A stretch of DNA of 64,000 bases from Delia radicum (Eukaryota; Arthropoda; Insecta; Diptera; Anthomyiidae): the NCBI GenBank assembly GCA_021234595.1, contig CM037851.1, positions 132,856,776 to 132,920,775 of the forward strand, written 5' to 3'. The notes beneath the pieces were generated by a model. That model had not been told where the DNA came from, did no database searches, and was given only the letters and a program-made list of their open reading frames with translations. Positions 24,607 through 34,731 of the stretch are shown here, piece after piece; the stretch's first letter is position 1, and every line of letters begins with the position of its first letter. The translations under genes were made by a program, and so were the position numbers.

Positions 24607-25357
24607 TAAACATAAACCTCCCATTGTTACAAATATTTTAAAATCTATTGCAGTTTTTATTTTTAAAATGTTTTTTTTTTTATCCACATATGAAATGTTT
24701 TAATAAATAAGAAAGGTTCAGTAAATAAAAACCCATATTTTCATATCAAATTTAAAAAAATAAAATTCAGAATAATTGCGCTAATGTTCAGCAGATTGAT
24801 TTTGCTAAAATTAACAAATTTCTCAGAAATAATAAATTTTTCTGTAGTAATAGCAACATTTTCAGATAATATTACTAACGTTTTTTTAAGTGTAAATATT
24901 TTTTTAATGTAAACAAATTTGCAAATTTGACAGCAAAAATGGTTAGGTTTTAAGTAATAATACAAAAATTTTCAGTTGATTTTACTATTTGTTTTTTCGA
25001 GTGTAAACATTAAAAACTCGCATTATCGCAAAAAATGTTTATAATTATTATTAAAATCCAAACATGATATTTTTTAGTAAATAAAAAAAATTAAATAACC
25101 TATATTTTACGCTAAATGTTAAAAAAAAAAATCAAAAGTTCAACTTTGACCTTGAATTTCTTAAGAAGTGCTCAATCAATGTTAATGAAATTAAAACTGA
25201 GCCAAGTTCAACTAATTACCTGTCCTTTAAAAAAAAATTACTAAAATATTTTGATTTGTTCAAAAGTACCAGAATTTTGGCCAATGAAAAATGATTTTCA
25301 GCCACTGTGCGTCGTATGCACGCTAACAATGTAGCCGGCTTGCCCATTGGTATACTA

Positions 25358-26239
25358 ACCTATGCCAATTTAGTAAATGGGCAATTTTAAAACGCATGTA
25401 GTTAAAAAACAAATTATTTTTTTGAAAAAGCATTTTTATATATAACACAGTATAGACAATAAATTATTAATTCACTTTTGTATAGAGTCAACGGACCGCG
25501 ATCTTCTATTTCGCGATTTTTATGCTTGATACCTCCACACATGCTTTTTACGACATTCATGTAAATTTTTTTTAATTTGTTTTTCAATTCTTCCGTGCAT
25601 TTGGCTTCCCAACCATTTTCATACACTTTTTGGTATAAAAAACCCAAAAAGTCCATATTTGAACGTGCTTTTGAGACGTTTGAATCATTTGCTTTGTATA
25701 TTTTTTGCATTAAGCAATTCCAACATTTTTTTGGCATAATGAATCTTACTAAACTTACCGTTGTTCCAAGCAAAAGAAAAGTATTTTTCATCACCTAAAA
25801 TTATTTAAAAATTTTTTTTCATGAAGTTTTTTCTCATTTGTCTGCATTTTGTTGGTATTTCTGCCAATTGTTTTTTTTCTATATTTAGGTAGTGTCTTCC
25901 TCTGGTAGCATTTCGCTTTCATTATGAGTAAGTTTTTGTGGCTTGTTTCCTTGGAAACGCGAAATTTTCTGCCCAACTTACAATTTTATGTCCCAATGTT
26001 ACGTGGTGCGAGTTCCTTAAGGAAATGATGTTTTTAGGATACCGTCCAAGCATGTCGTAGACATTGTTTCTTGATCTGTTTTGTTCAACCACTTTCATTT
26101 CGAATTTTTTCACTTTTGAATATTTACAATAGTGCTTATAATATAAGATTTTATTATTAACATGAATTTTGAAAAAAAACATGCTTACTTAGCAGTAATT
26201 TATATTTGAATTTTGTCCATTTACTTAGTTGGTATAGGT
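25358..26239 (-). mobile_element. TA-flanked DNA element with 27-bp TIRs
   Basis: The left end ACCTATGCCAATTTAGTAAA and the right end, reverse complemented, ACCTATACCAACTAAGTAAA are flanked by TA (25356-25357, 26240-26241). It is 882 bp long and contains minus-strand open frames totalling about 200 codons. It starts 48 bp after the Transib-like right end. The type is probably Tc1/mariner-like by target site only. Confidence 0.65.
25414..25794 (-). pseudogene. Unrecognised ORF inside the TA-flanked element
   Basis: A 126-codon frame. It is basic, with WNCLMQKIYKAND, a GWEAKCTEELKNKLKKIY helix and MCGGIKHKNREIEDRGPL near the end. Upstream on the same strand, 25922-26182 encodes a second basic stretch (NVYDMLGRYPKNIISLRN), separated by several stops. 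I do not recognise the family. Its position between matched TIRs suggests a decayed transposase or accessory protein rather than a host gene. Confidence 0.35.
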
Positions 26240-26470
26240 TATAAATGATTTCATATGTAACATATTATGTATAAGTATTCCAACGTTATCTTATCTTTCC
26301 AAGTTTCCAAATGAGACCAGAGTACAGTGGGGAAATTTTTTGAACAAATTTGCCTTCAGCTTACAGTTTTAAAGGAATTTGAAAAAAATAAAATTTGAGA
26401 AACAACTGACTAAATTCCGAATCGATTACTCATAGCAGTTTTTTAAAAGTCATTTATTTTATAGCCTTAA

Positions 26471-27245
26471 CCCTCTAATTGGCAAACGATGTTTCGCAAC
26501 GAAATACATACTATGTGCCCCACTCGAAAAACAATTAATAAGTTCTTCAACAAAATTGTTTATCGTTGCCTAATTTAGGCGATATGAGCCAAAATATTTT
26601 AGGGTGCATTTTGGAAACTAAAGCATATAAAAGAGAAGTTTTGGACAAAAAATATTTCTCTTACCAATATATAACCACGCTCCAAAAACTATTTTTTTTA
26701 TGCTCCTATTTAAGAAGATATCGTGATTTTCGCTTTTTGGAAAAAGCGAAATTAGGCGACAAAGTATCTAAACTTCAATTTATATTGTTTAAACTTCAAC
26801 GCTTTGCTATTAATATTATATGACTTCTTTCTACAAAATTTCATAAAAATCCGTCTATTAGTTTATAAGTTAAGATGATGTCCTTTAGAGGAATCCTGAT
26901 AAAATCCTGTGAGTCTTTGGACTAAAGTAAGGACTTATTATTAAAGATAAAGCTTCAATCTAACTTACATTTTTTTATAAAGAGTTGTTAGTCAACTTAA
27001 ATTGGTTTTTTAGATTTTCTAAAACAATTTTTGTTTTTTCAATAATGTGTTTTTGAAATTTTACGAAATTTTGATTATGAAGCCTTCTCGCTTCCAAACG
27101 GCACACGAAAAATTTCTTCGCGAAATATTTAGCAAATTTAGTTTTCTATCGGAATATATAAATTTATAAATATAAAACGCTCCTTTGACGCATTTGTGGT
27201 ACATTTTATGAAGACTGCCCTTATTCTGCCTTGCCCGTTAGAGGG
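26471..27245. mobile_element. piggyBac-like MITE (TTAA target)
   Basis: Tips CCCTCTAATTGGCAAAC and, reverse complemented from the right, CCCTCTAACGGGCAAGG are flanked by TTAA (26467-26470, 27246-27249). The 775-bp interior carries a plus ORF (26566-26823, 85 codons) with no recognisable motif. The tips differ from the element at 4872-5378, so this is a second TTAA family. Confidence 0.7.
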
Positions 27246-27512
27246 TTAATAAATCGTCAAAATCAGCGATTTTTTTTATATTTCTGGTATTAAAAAAAAA
27301 TTAAAACATGTGGGATACAAACGAAATGTATCTCAAATTAAATATAAATAATTATTTATTGATACTTTTTGTTAAATCCGCGGTCACAATTTTACTTTAA
27401 TTAAAAATAAATTTTCTGCTCCACAAATGCCCATCATTAAAAATTTTTTAAGAAAATTCTTAAGTCTTGTATGTTTAAAAAGAGCATGACATACTTATTT
27501 TTTTGTAAAATA

Positions 27513-28372
27513 CACAGAAAAAATTATCAACATTAAATATATAATTAAAGATTTGAATTAAATTAAATTTGTTGCTAAACAAATATTAAATTGAATCAAT
27601 TAATATTTTCATTGACTTTTAAATATAAAGGGTCCGCCATCTAACGTTTTTTTTTTCAACTAGTGCTTATTTCGTGAATGGTAACACTTAGCTCATGTCT
27701 GATTTGACAGATAATTAGTTTTATCCTTCCGCTGAACGAATATGGTCCGTATGTTCGTTATCTTGTGAAAAAGTGAAAGAAACTGGCATCCTCATCGATA
27801 AACCAAAGCGTGAAACGCCAAAAACAGTGCGTACAACCGAGAATATTGCTGCTGTGGCAGAAAGTGTGCGTGAAGCGCAATCAACATCAATTCACCGTCG
27901 TTCTTAACAATTGAACATTTCGGAGACATCATTGAGACGAATTTTGCATAAAGACCTTGGTGTGACGCCATACAAAGTCCAATTGGTTCAGGAGTTAAAA
28001 AAAAAAGTTATTTGGCGGACCCTTTATAAATACATATTTTATATACAATTGAATTTTCAAATTATTTTTTCATACACTGTAGCTTAAATAGCAAATTTTC
28101 AGTATGAAATACCAAATACATTTGAAGTTTACAAATAAAACAAGCACTCACATAAACATTCAATCAGACGCAGCATTTACAAAAACACACATACGAATGT
28201 ATCATTTACACACTTTTTTTGTCATTATCATATTTTGTTGTTGAAGTTAATAATAACTTTCAATGAAAGTTTTAATTGATATCATCATTGTCGTGATAGG
28301 TGCAAAATCAATTAAAATATTAATTGATTTAATACATTTTTGTATTGATACCCGTTTTTAGTTTTTTCTGCG
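27513..28372. mobile_element. MITE-G copy 1 (CACAGAAAA tips), interrupted by a mariner
   Basis: The left tip CACAGAAAAAATTAT and the right tip, reverse complemented, CGCAGAAAAAACTAAAAA are flanked by TA (27511-27512, 28373-28374). A 397-bp mariner-type derivative sits inside (27628-28024). Related pieces occur at 30709, 33600-36645 and 50121-51974. No ORF. Confidence 0.65.
27628..28024 (+). mobile_element. Mariner-type deletion derivative (GGGTCCGCC family)
   Basis: Tips AAGGGTCCGCCA and TGGCGGACCCTT are flanked by TA (27626-27627, 28025-28026). It retains only the N-terminal helix-turn-helix part of the transposase: a frame with KPKRETPKTVRTTENIAAV, then SLRRILHKDLGVTPYKVQL, interrupted by a TAA near 27905. 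The catalytic domain is deleted and the sequence joins directly to the right tip. A relative at 45721-46160 keeps the catalytic middle instead. Confidence 0.85.
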
Positions 28373-28374
28373 TA

Positions 28375-28904
28375 CCTAATGTTTATAATAAATTTTATAC
28401 TACTATACGCTTGTTTTTTAGTTAAAAAATTACATATTTTTAAATAAAATTATGTAATTTACTTTGATCTAGTATACCACTTCAAATTTATTGCTTAAAA
28501 ATTGTAAAGATGCATGTCGACGAAGCAGAATGTCCACATTAGTCTCTATTAAAGACCACTACGATTAGAAAGTTTTTATAGATGTTGAATAAAAAAGATA
28601 TGTTTATACAAAACAAAAAAGTGACAGCGGATTTGATACGAATTATCAATAGAGAATAAAATTAATTAAACGTTGAGATACGTTTCCTTCACATCCCACA
28701 ATTTCGCAATTTTTATAGCAGAAATATCAAAAAAAAATACAAATTTCGCTAATTTTTACGATATATTAGGAATATAAAATTAATTACTTTTAAAAATCGG
28801 CAATTAGGAATCGATCTGAAATTTATTCAGTTATTTTAAAATGTTATTTTTTTTTAATTCTTTTAAAACTATGGGCTGTAGGCCAATTTGCGCAAAACGA
28901 GTCA
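28375..28904. other. No gene seen
   Basis: AT-rich spacer without recognisable ends or ORFs. Confidence 0.4.
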
Positions 28905-29015
28905 AACTTTGCCCACTGTGCCAGGATATAGACGTTATCAAGTGCTTTCTCAAAATCTATCAAACAAGTCTGATATATAAAACCCCTGTTCCAGTTCCAA
29001 TGATTTATTAGATGC
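28905..29015 (-). pseudogene. LINE reverse transcriptase scrap (motif A region)
   Basis: On the minus strand one frame reads WNWNRGFIYQTCLIDFEKAL followed by DNVYIL. This matches the pattern of RT motif A (hydrophobic-D-[FY]-[EK]-K-A-[FL]-D-x-V), whose first Asp binds the catalytic metal. Only about 30 codons are recognisable. The element type cannot be fixed from so little. Confidence 0.55.
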
Positions 29016-29691
29016 TAATAAATGAATTGCGAGTGAAATAGAATATTTTTATTTGAAACCAAATTGCTTTTCATTGGCGCGGCTTTGTTTCTCACAAAAT
29101 TTTAATAAATTATTGTCAATACACTGAACCAAATGTTGAATTTATGAATGTGTGATTTCTATACAACCAACAAAAACTGTCCGTAAATTTAAAACATTGT
29201 TTAGTAAATGTATATTTTGACATTTAACTATTTGTTAATTGTTATTTTGACCAAATATCGTTAAATACATTTACAAAAATTAGTTATGTTAACAAATTTA
29301 TTTATTCAAATTGAATAATTACTTTGTTGTTTTAACAATGCTCTTTGTTCAATTTAACGATGCATTTTATTCAACTAATTAATTTTATCGCTTCATTATT
29401 AGTTTTATATTTTATATTTCATTACCATTTACATTTTAAAAATTTTATTTTTTTAAAGTAGAATACATTTTTAAAAAAATTAAGTATATGATAAAAAAAT
29501 AATGAAATTCAAAATTCAAAATTTAAAATTATAATATAACAAGTACCCAAAACTCAATTTTTAAAACACATAAAGCATTAAACGTTTAAATACGAAAATT
29601 TATTTAATATTAAATTCAATTATAAGAATTACATTTTAAATTGTATACAAAAATCTATATAAGTCGTTTACCTCACTATAAAAGCCGATTG

Positions 29692-30276
29692 ATGATAATT
29701 TACAATTCACATAATAATATACAAGAGGACAGATTGCCACATCAGCTTTCAATACAGCTTCTACAGCGCCAAATATTTAAAATGTGATAGGGTCAGAATT
29801 TGGTATTGCGTGGACATATATGTAGTAACTTAAATAAAAGGCAATATTATCACAATAAAATTAATCTACTACAGTCATTAAAAACAAACTACCTTAACAA
29901 TATAGAAACCCAAGTAAGTCAGACTTGGACACAAGTCTTGGACACAAACGCTGGCCAACGGTATATAACAGAAGGCAATACTCAAGAAACAATAACTTGG
30001 ATATTAAAGGCTCGAAGTGATTTGATAGAGCTAAATGGAAATAGATTTCAAGCTAATGCATCAACTGTATGTTCTCTTTGTAATATGAATGAAACGGAAA
30101 ATATACAACATTTTCTAGGTAGATGTCAGGCGTTAAGAGAATTCAGACATATGTTTTTCAAAAAGATTTTACTTCAGGAAAATGAAATAGTGACTATTTT
30201 AAACGGATTTACTGTATATTGGAAATCCCTAGCTAATTATGTTAAAAATTTTTTCTATACCGAAAATTTTCATTAG
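29692..30276 (+). pseudogene. LINE ORF2 C-terminus with zinc knuckle
   Basis: One frame runs from about 29692 to the stop at 30276, broken only by TGA-TAG at 29785-29790. Before the stops it reads RLPHQLSIQLLQRQIF; after them comes a helical region and then CSLCNMNETENIQHFLGRC (near 30070-30126), a C-x2-C-x9-H-x4-C knuckle as found after the RT domain of several LINE clades, followed by a REFRHMFF-type block. Endonuclease and RT parts are absent (5' truncation). It is the 3' end of a retroposon copy; its 3' UTR continues to about 30350 and resumes after repeat H at 32882. Confidence 0.7.
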
Positions 30277-30888
30277 ATGAATTTAATCTTTAATTAAATA
30301 TCATGTATATCTTGCACGTTTAAATTTGTATATGTCGACTGACGACCATAGGTCAATGCAGGCACGTAGCTAGGGGGGTGGGCTTGGGGGTTAGAGCCAC
30401 CCCCCGAAATGATTTGACAAATTTAAAAACTTAATACAATTCGTTAAAAAGTAACAATGTTATTGATAAGTTTAATATGAAAATATTTATTTTTGACTTG
30501 GATCAAATAGGAAGTAGTTTTATATGGTTCGAATCTTAAAATTTCAGTAGAAAACATCGCCTGCAAATGGACGGCTATCATTGTTTTAGTTGATTTTCAA
30601 CAAAAAGCAATAAATAAAATCATTTCATATGAGATTTCGAAGTCTTTGACTTAAAATATAATCAAAAAATTGTTTGAGACAATGCAAACTAAAAATTAAA
30701 TATGTTTACACAGAAAAAAATAAAATTGAGTCTGAATTAAAATATTTGTTGATTCAGTAAAAGTTTAACTGAATTCGGTCGTGTTGATGCAATTGTAGTA
30801 ACAACTAAGAAGACAAGAATGGAGCAAAATTGATTATTAATAGGTTTTTTGTTAAAGTTCTGCCTATTATGGAGGCTCTAACTTTTCT

Positions 30889-30956
30889 AAAACTTCGGGT
30901 TCTGATGAGATCTTTAGCCAGATCGAAATACTAGTATCAACCTAGCTATATGTTTG
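30889..30956 (+). ncRNA. Hammerhead ribozyme motif, type I (second family)
   Basis: Core CTGATGA (30902-30908), stem II GATCT/AGATC with a 6-nt loop, then GAAA (30925-30928), stem III ATA(C)/(G)TAT with a very small loop, and NUH site ATC at 30936-30938. Stem I pairs GGTT (30898-30901) with AACC (30939-30942), then after an asymmetric internal loop AAAC (30890-30893) with GTTT (30952-30955). All conserved core positions are present. Predicted cleavage is after C30938. It lies in an insertion of about 200 bp in repeat H. The short stem III and internal-loop stem I fit hammerheads of Penelope-like and small animal retroelements. Confidence 0.75.
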
Positions 30957-32662
30957 ATTTGCTTTATTTTTGTATATATACGGAGGTTGAAAGCTCGTTA
31001 TAATTTGAAAATAAATTAACTAAACTAAATTAACTAAACTTTAGACATGTTTTCATACAAAGATGTGTTAAATTTCACCACCAAATTTAAAAATAAATAC
31101 GTTTTTCATATCCGAATTTCATTAATTTTAAAGAAAAGTTTCCTTGTAAGTGTCATACAATTTGTATAGAATATTTGCCTTTTAATTTGTTTTTTGGACG
31201 GTTATAAATCTTTAATTTCCCGAGTTAAAACGTTTGCATAAAATAATACATTATTTTATATACACTTATAAGATTTTGTCTGCCAGTGCATTTAATCGGA
31301 CATAATTATATAAATTCATGTATAAAATTAGTTTCGTAGAAAAAATTTAATATGATGTCATATATAGTTGCGTATAATTGTATATTGTATTTAGAATACG
31401 CTAAAACTAATCCAATTAATAGTTATGTTATATTTATATACCTAAACACTGCAAAATAATATATATTTTGATATTGTATCATATTTAAAAAACACAATTG
31501 TATTTAAGATAAAATTGTATATTACCCCATGCAGAGTTACACTAGAAAATTTGTCAATCATGTTTTGGATGTATATATGTATTACATCAATACAATAGTA
31601 CAATTAATTGTATAATTTTGTTATAACTTTATACAAAAAATTTACCCCAACTTTTGTCTTTTGAATTGATTTCTTTCTGGTTCTTAACCCTAAAACAAGA
31701 ACTTGTTTCATTTGTAACATTATGAGTTCCTAATTTAGTCTTAGATTTTTTTCAATGTTAAACTCTAAATTCAGTTTTAACGTTTTTTTCTGTTTGTTAT
31801 TCAATGGTGTAAGTTACTAAATGCCACAAAATCTTCATTTTCATTATATCTTCATTTTCAAATTTTTTTCTCAAAACAACTTATGTTTTTTGGTAATTTC
31901 AAAAGAATTTTTTGAATATAATAAAATGTCCAAATGGAAAGGAATTTGTTACAAATTATAAAGTTGTAAACCTTTTGCAAGTGGCTAAAGTCTAAAGGGA
32001 TTAATAGATATTTCGGATTTTCATGAAGTTTTAAAATCAAAAACCTTAGACAACTATAGCTTATTTTGTATATATCAGTATTAGTTCAGATATAAATTTA
32101 TACCGCTGTATAAATCGTATTAAATTGTATCGCGTCATTATTCGGATGTTATTTAATCTGATATTATCAAATCAAAACTAAACTGATGCAAACTTATATA
32201 GTTATTATGCCCATTTCTCGGATAAAACTGTATTAAGACTCATATTAAATTTCGAATGATTATATAAAGCATCATATTCATTTTAATCGGGTTATTAGAA
32301 GTTGAAACTTTTTTACTTTTTTTTTACATTTATCAAATTTTAGCTACCCTAGACGTATATTAGCACATAAAAATATAAAGTAACGCAATTTTATTTTTCG
32401 CGGTTTTCAAAAAGTTTTCCGCATAATCCTTTTTTTATTTAATTAAACTAAAAATTAATATTTAGCTAAAAATTTAACGTAATTAGACAATAACAATGCA
32501 TATCCAACTTAAAGTACACAAACGTTTTCAAATTTGACGTGTTTCGCGATATAAACATCAAAATTCGCAAAATAATGAACACAATAAGTAAAAAATGAAA
32601 AAATGCACTTTATGCGGGAGGTTTTAGTTTCAAAATGACCTGAGAAAGCGATTTCTATTATT

Positions 32663-32709
32663 CTTCTTCTTCTTCATTTCCACTTAACTCCCTGTGGAGC
32701 ATAGGGCCT
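32663..32709 (-). mobile_element. 47-bp retroposed LINE tail with 14-bp TSD
   Basis: The duplication CGATTTCTATTATT occurs at 32649-32662 and 32710-32723; the paralogous repeat H fragment has a single copy (near 16578). The insert on the minus strand reads GGCCCTATGCTCCACAGGGA, a short middle, then GAAATGAAGAAGAAGAAGA. That is an extremely 5'-truncated retroposon ending in a GAA-repeat tail. Confidence 0.8.
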
Positions 32710-33682
32710 CGATTTCTATTATTAACACATGATTACCCATTACGTGTAGGTAAAAATTTAGCAAACAAAAAAAAAAAGCTGTTTCTCTAGTGTACAAAAA
32801 AAAAATATATATATATAATCAAAATAAAAAATCGAAAAGCGCCCCCCGAAACAAATTCCTAGCTACGTGCCTGGGTCAATGTCGTACTTATTTAATTTTT
32901 ATTTTTTATTATATTTTTTTTAAATTTTTGCATAAATTTTTATGTATATTTCTTAAATAATTTTTAAATAAAAAATAATATTACTACTAATAATATACAA
33001 TTCACATAAGATATAATTAACATAATTTCACTAAAACTAAAAATAAATGTGCACTAAATATTTCACTATAAGTCACCAATCTTAAATTATTTGGCAATAA
33101 AACTTTTATGTTAATTTAGATATTTTTAGCATTTGTAGATAACAACCACACTTTGAACGCTCTTTGCACCAGTAATGACGCCACAAGACTAAAAGCAAGC
33201 CAAATTATTTTCCACAGCTATAAAACTTATCAAATTAACATATTTTGATCAAATTAACTTTACTGCCCTTTTTAAAATTTTTCCTGGAAGTGACAAATGG
33301 AATTTTGTTACTTAAATAACAAAAATTTGTCAAAGCGGCAATTGTTTCGTAAAACGATAAAGTTTGTAGGTTTTACAAAAAGTCCCATCAATTTGAATAA
33401 AATAATTGTTATTTGAACAATAAAGTTTGTCAAAAAGTTAACAAAAATTTTATGTTGATTTCACTAGCGACATTTGGTTCAGTGTACAGCTTCTCAGATT
33501 ATGTGCTTTGACACATTGGACTCACTATATATATATATTTACAGTAATTTAAACAGCAAAATACACAATATTATTCTGAAACATATTTCAATTGAAATGA
33601 TCAGTGAATACTGCATAATCTTTAATAATACAAAGAAATATTTAATTTGAATTAAATTTGTTTCTAAATAAATATTTAATTG

Positions 33683-34529
33683 AGAGCAATTCCATATGAA
33701 AACGATCAAAATTGGCAAATTTTTGGACGACCCCTCTCCGATTTTAAAATAAATAGTCTCAATCGATTTCCCAGCAAAAAATAATGTACCTACATATTTT
33801 TTTTTTTTTTTTATAGTGACTGGTTTAGTGGTGGTGTGCACCACTGTCATGTGACAAAATTGAAGAATTCTTCATAAGGGACCTCATTGACCTTCATAAG
33901 GGACCACTCGATCGCAACGAGTGATAGCTCGTTGGAAAGGTATTGAATCAGGCTTTAATTGAAAAATAAAATTTTCCTAATTTTTCTTGTTAAATAATTA
34001 AAAATAATTCAATTATAAAAAATATAAAAACAATGAGAACAAGGTGGTCTCTTAAATGCTCTTCTCCTGTCCAAACAAGGAGTCGGGGCCCATTTTTTTT
34101 ATTGCTGATTCTTAAAGCAAAAATTATGAGGAATCCAAAAAAAATAAAATTAGCCGGAAAATTTAGGAGCTTCTGTGGAAAATCGGAAAATTTAATTTTC
34201 ATGGGAAAATTTAATTTTCATGGGAAAAAAGGTAAATTTCTGAGAAAAATTAGGAAAATTTTATTTTTCAATTAAAGCCTGATTCAATACCTTTCCAACG
34301 AGCTATCGCTTTAGTAGTTTTTTTTTAAAACAACTTTCAATGAGGTCCCTTATGAAGAATTCTTCAATTTTGTCACATGACAGTGGTGCACACCACCTTA
34401 GTGGTGTACTATAAAAAAAAAAAAATATGTAGGTACATTATTTTTTGCTGGGCAATCGATTGAGACTATTTATTTTAAAATCGGAAAGGGGTCGTCCAAA
34501 AGGTGATCGCTTTCATATGGAATTGCTCT
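33683..34529. repeat. Foldback element with about 300-bp arms
   Basis: The tips AGAGCAATTCCATATG and the complement at 34529 match exactly. The arms run 33683-33985 and 34237-34529, with long perfect stretches such as AAATTGAAGAATTCTTCATA. The loop (33990-34236) holds AT-rich sequence and tandem GGGAAAATTTAATTTTCAT units near 34200. ORFs within (33539-33850, 34033-34275) cross arm and loop and are accidental. Confidence 0.8.
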
Positions 34530-34731
34530 TGAATCAATCAATAAGTTAATTGACGTTTAATTCATAATTACTTTTAGGCATAATCTATTCTATTCAAATT
34601 ATTTTTTCAAATACTGTATGTTAAATAGAAAATCATTTTCGGTATATAATGCATTTGTAGTTTACAAACACAACAAGCACACACACAAATGCACAAACAG
34701 ACACAGCATTACTAAAAACATATATGCATAC

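Larger units (their letters stand above)
18284..25309 (+). mobile_element. Transib/RAG1-like DNA transposon with long TIRs, interrupted by repeat M
   Basis: The tips CACAGTGGCTAAAAATCATT (left) and CACAGTGGCTGAAAATCATT (right, reverse complemented) start with CACAGTG, the heptamer shared by Transib termini and V(D)J signals. The right arm runs from 25309 down to about 24650 (roughly 650 bp). The left arm is 18284-18518 plus 23416-23512, split by the 4.9-kb repeat M copy 2 and carrying a deletion of about 310 bp after 18330. Between the arms lies a transposase frame (23503-24606). The right flank is CGTCG, fitting the 5-bp CG-rich Transib target; the left flank of this tip is TGACG, while CGTCG flanks the tip at 17760. 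Confidence 0.75.
30359..32873 (+). mobile_element. Repeat H, complete copy (hAT-like, 8-bp TSD)
   Basis: The tips CAGGCACGTAGCTAGG and CCTAGCTACGTGCCTG are exact inverted repeats, and the 8-bp duplication GGTCAATG flanks both ends (30351-30358, 32874-32881), as expected for hAT. The G-rich and C-rich subterminal runs (GGGGGGTGGG, CGCCCCCCGAA) are also inverted. No transposase ORF is left. Nested inside are the left end of MITE-G (30709 to about 30808), a hammerhead-bearing segment (about 30809-31005) and a 47-bp LINE tail (32663-32709). Related pieces: 15270-16737 and 49762-57826. Confidence 0.85.
29122..33484. mobile_element. TA-flanked MITE enlarged by nested insertions
   Basis: Perfect 15-bp tips CACTGAACCAAATGT and its complement lie at 29122 and 33484, flanked by TA (29120-29121, 33485-33486). 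Between them are a LINE 3' fragment (29692 onwards, resuming after 32881) and, within that, the repeat H copy 30359-32873. Without inserts the MITE would be well under 1.5 kb. Its own sequence at 29130-29650 and 33100-33480 is AT-rich and non-coding. Confidence 0.75.
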
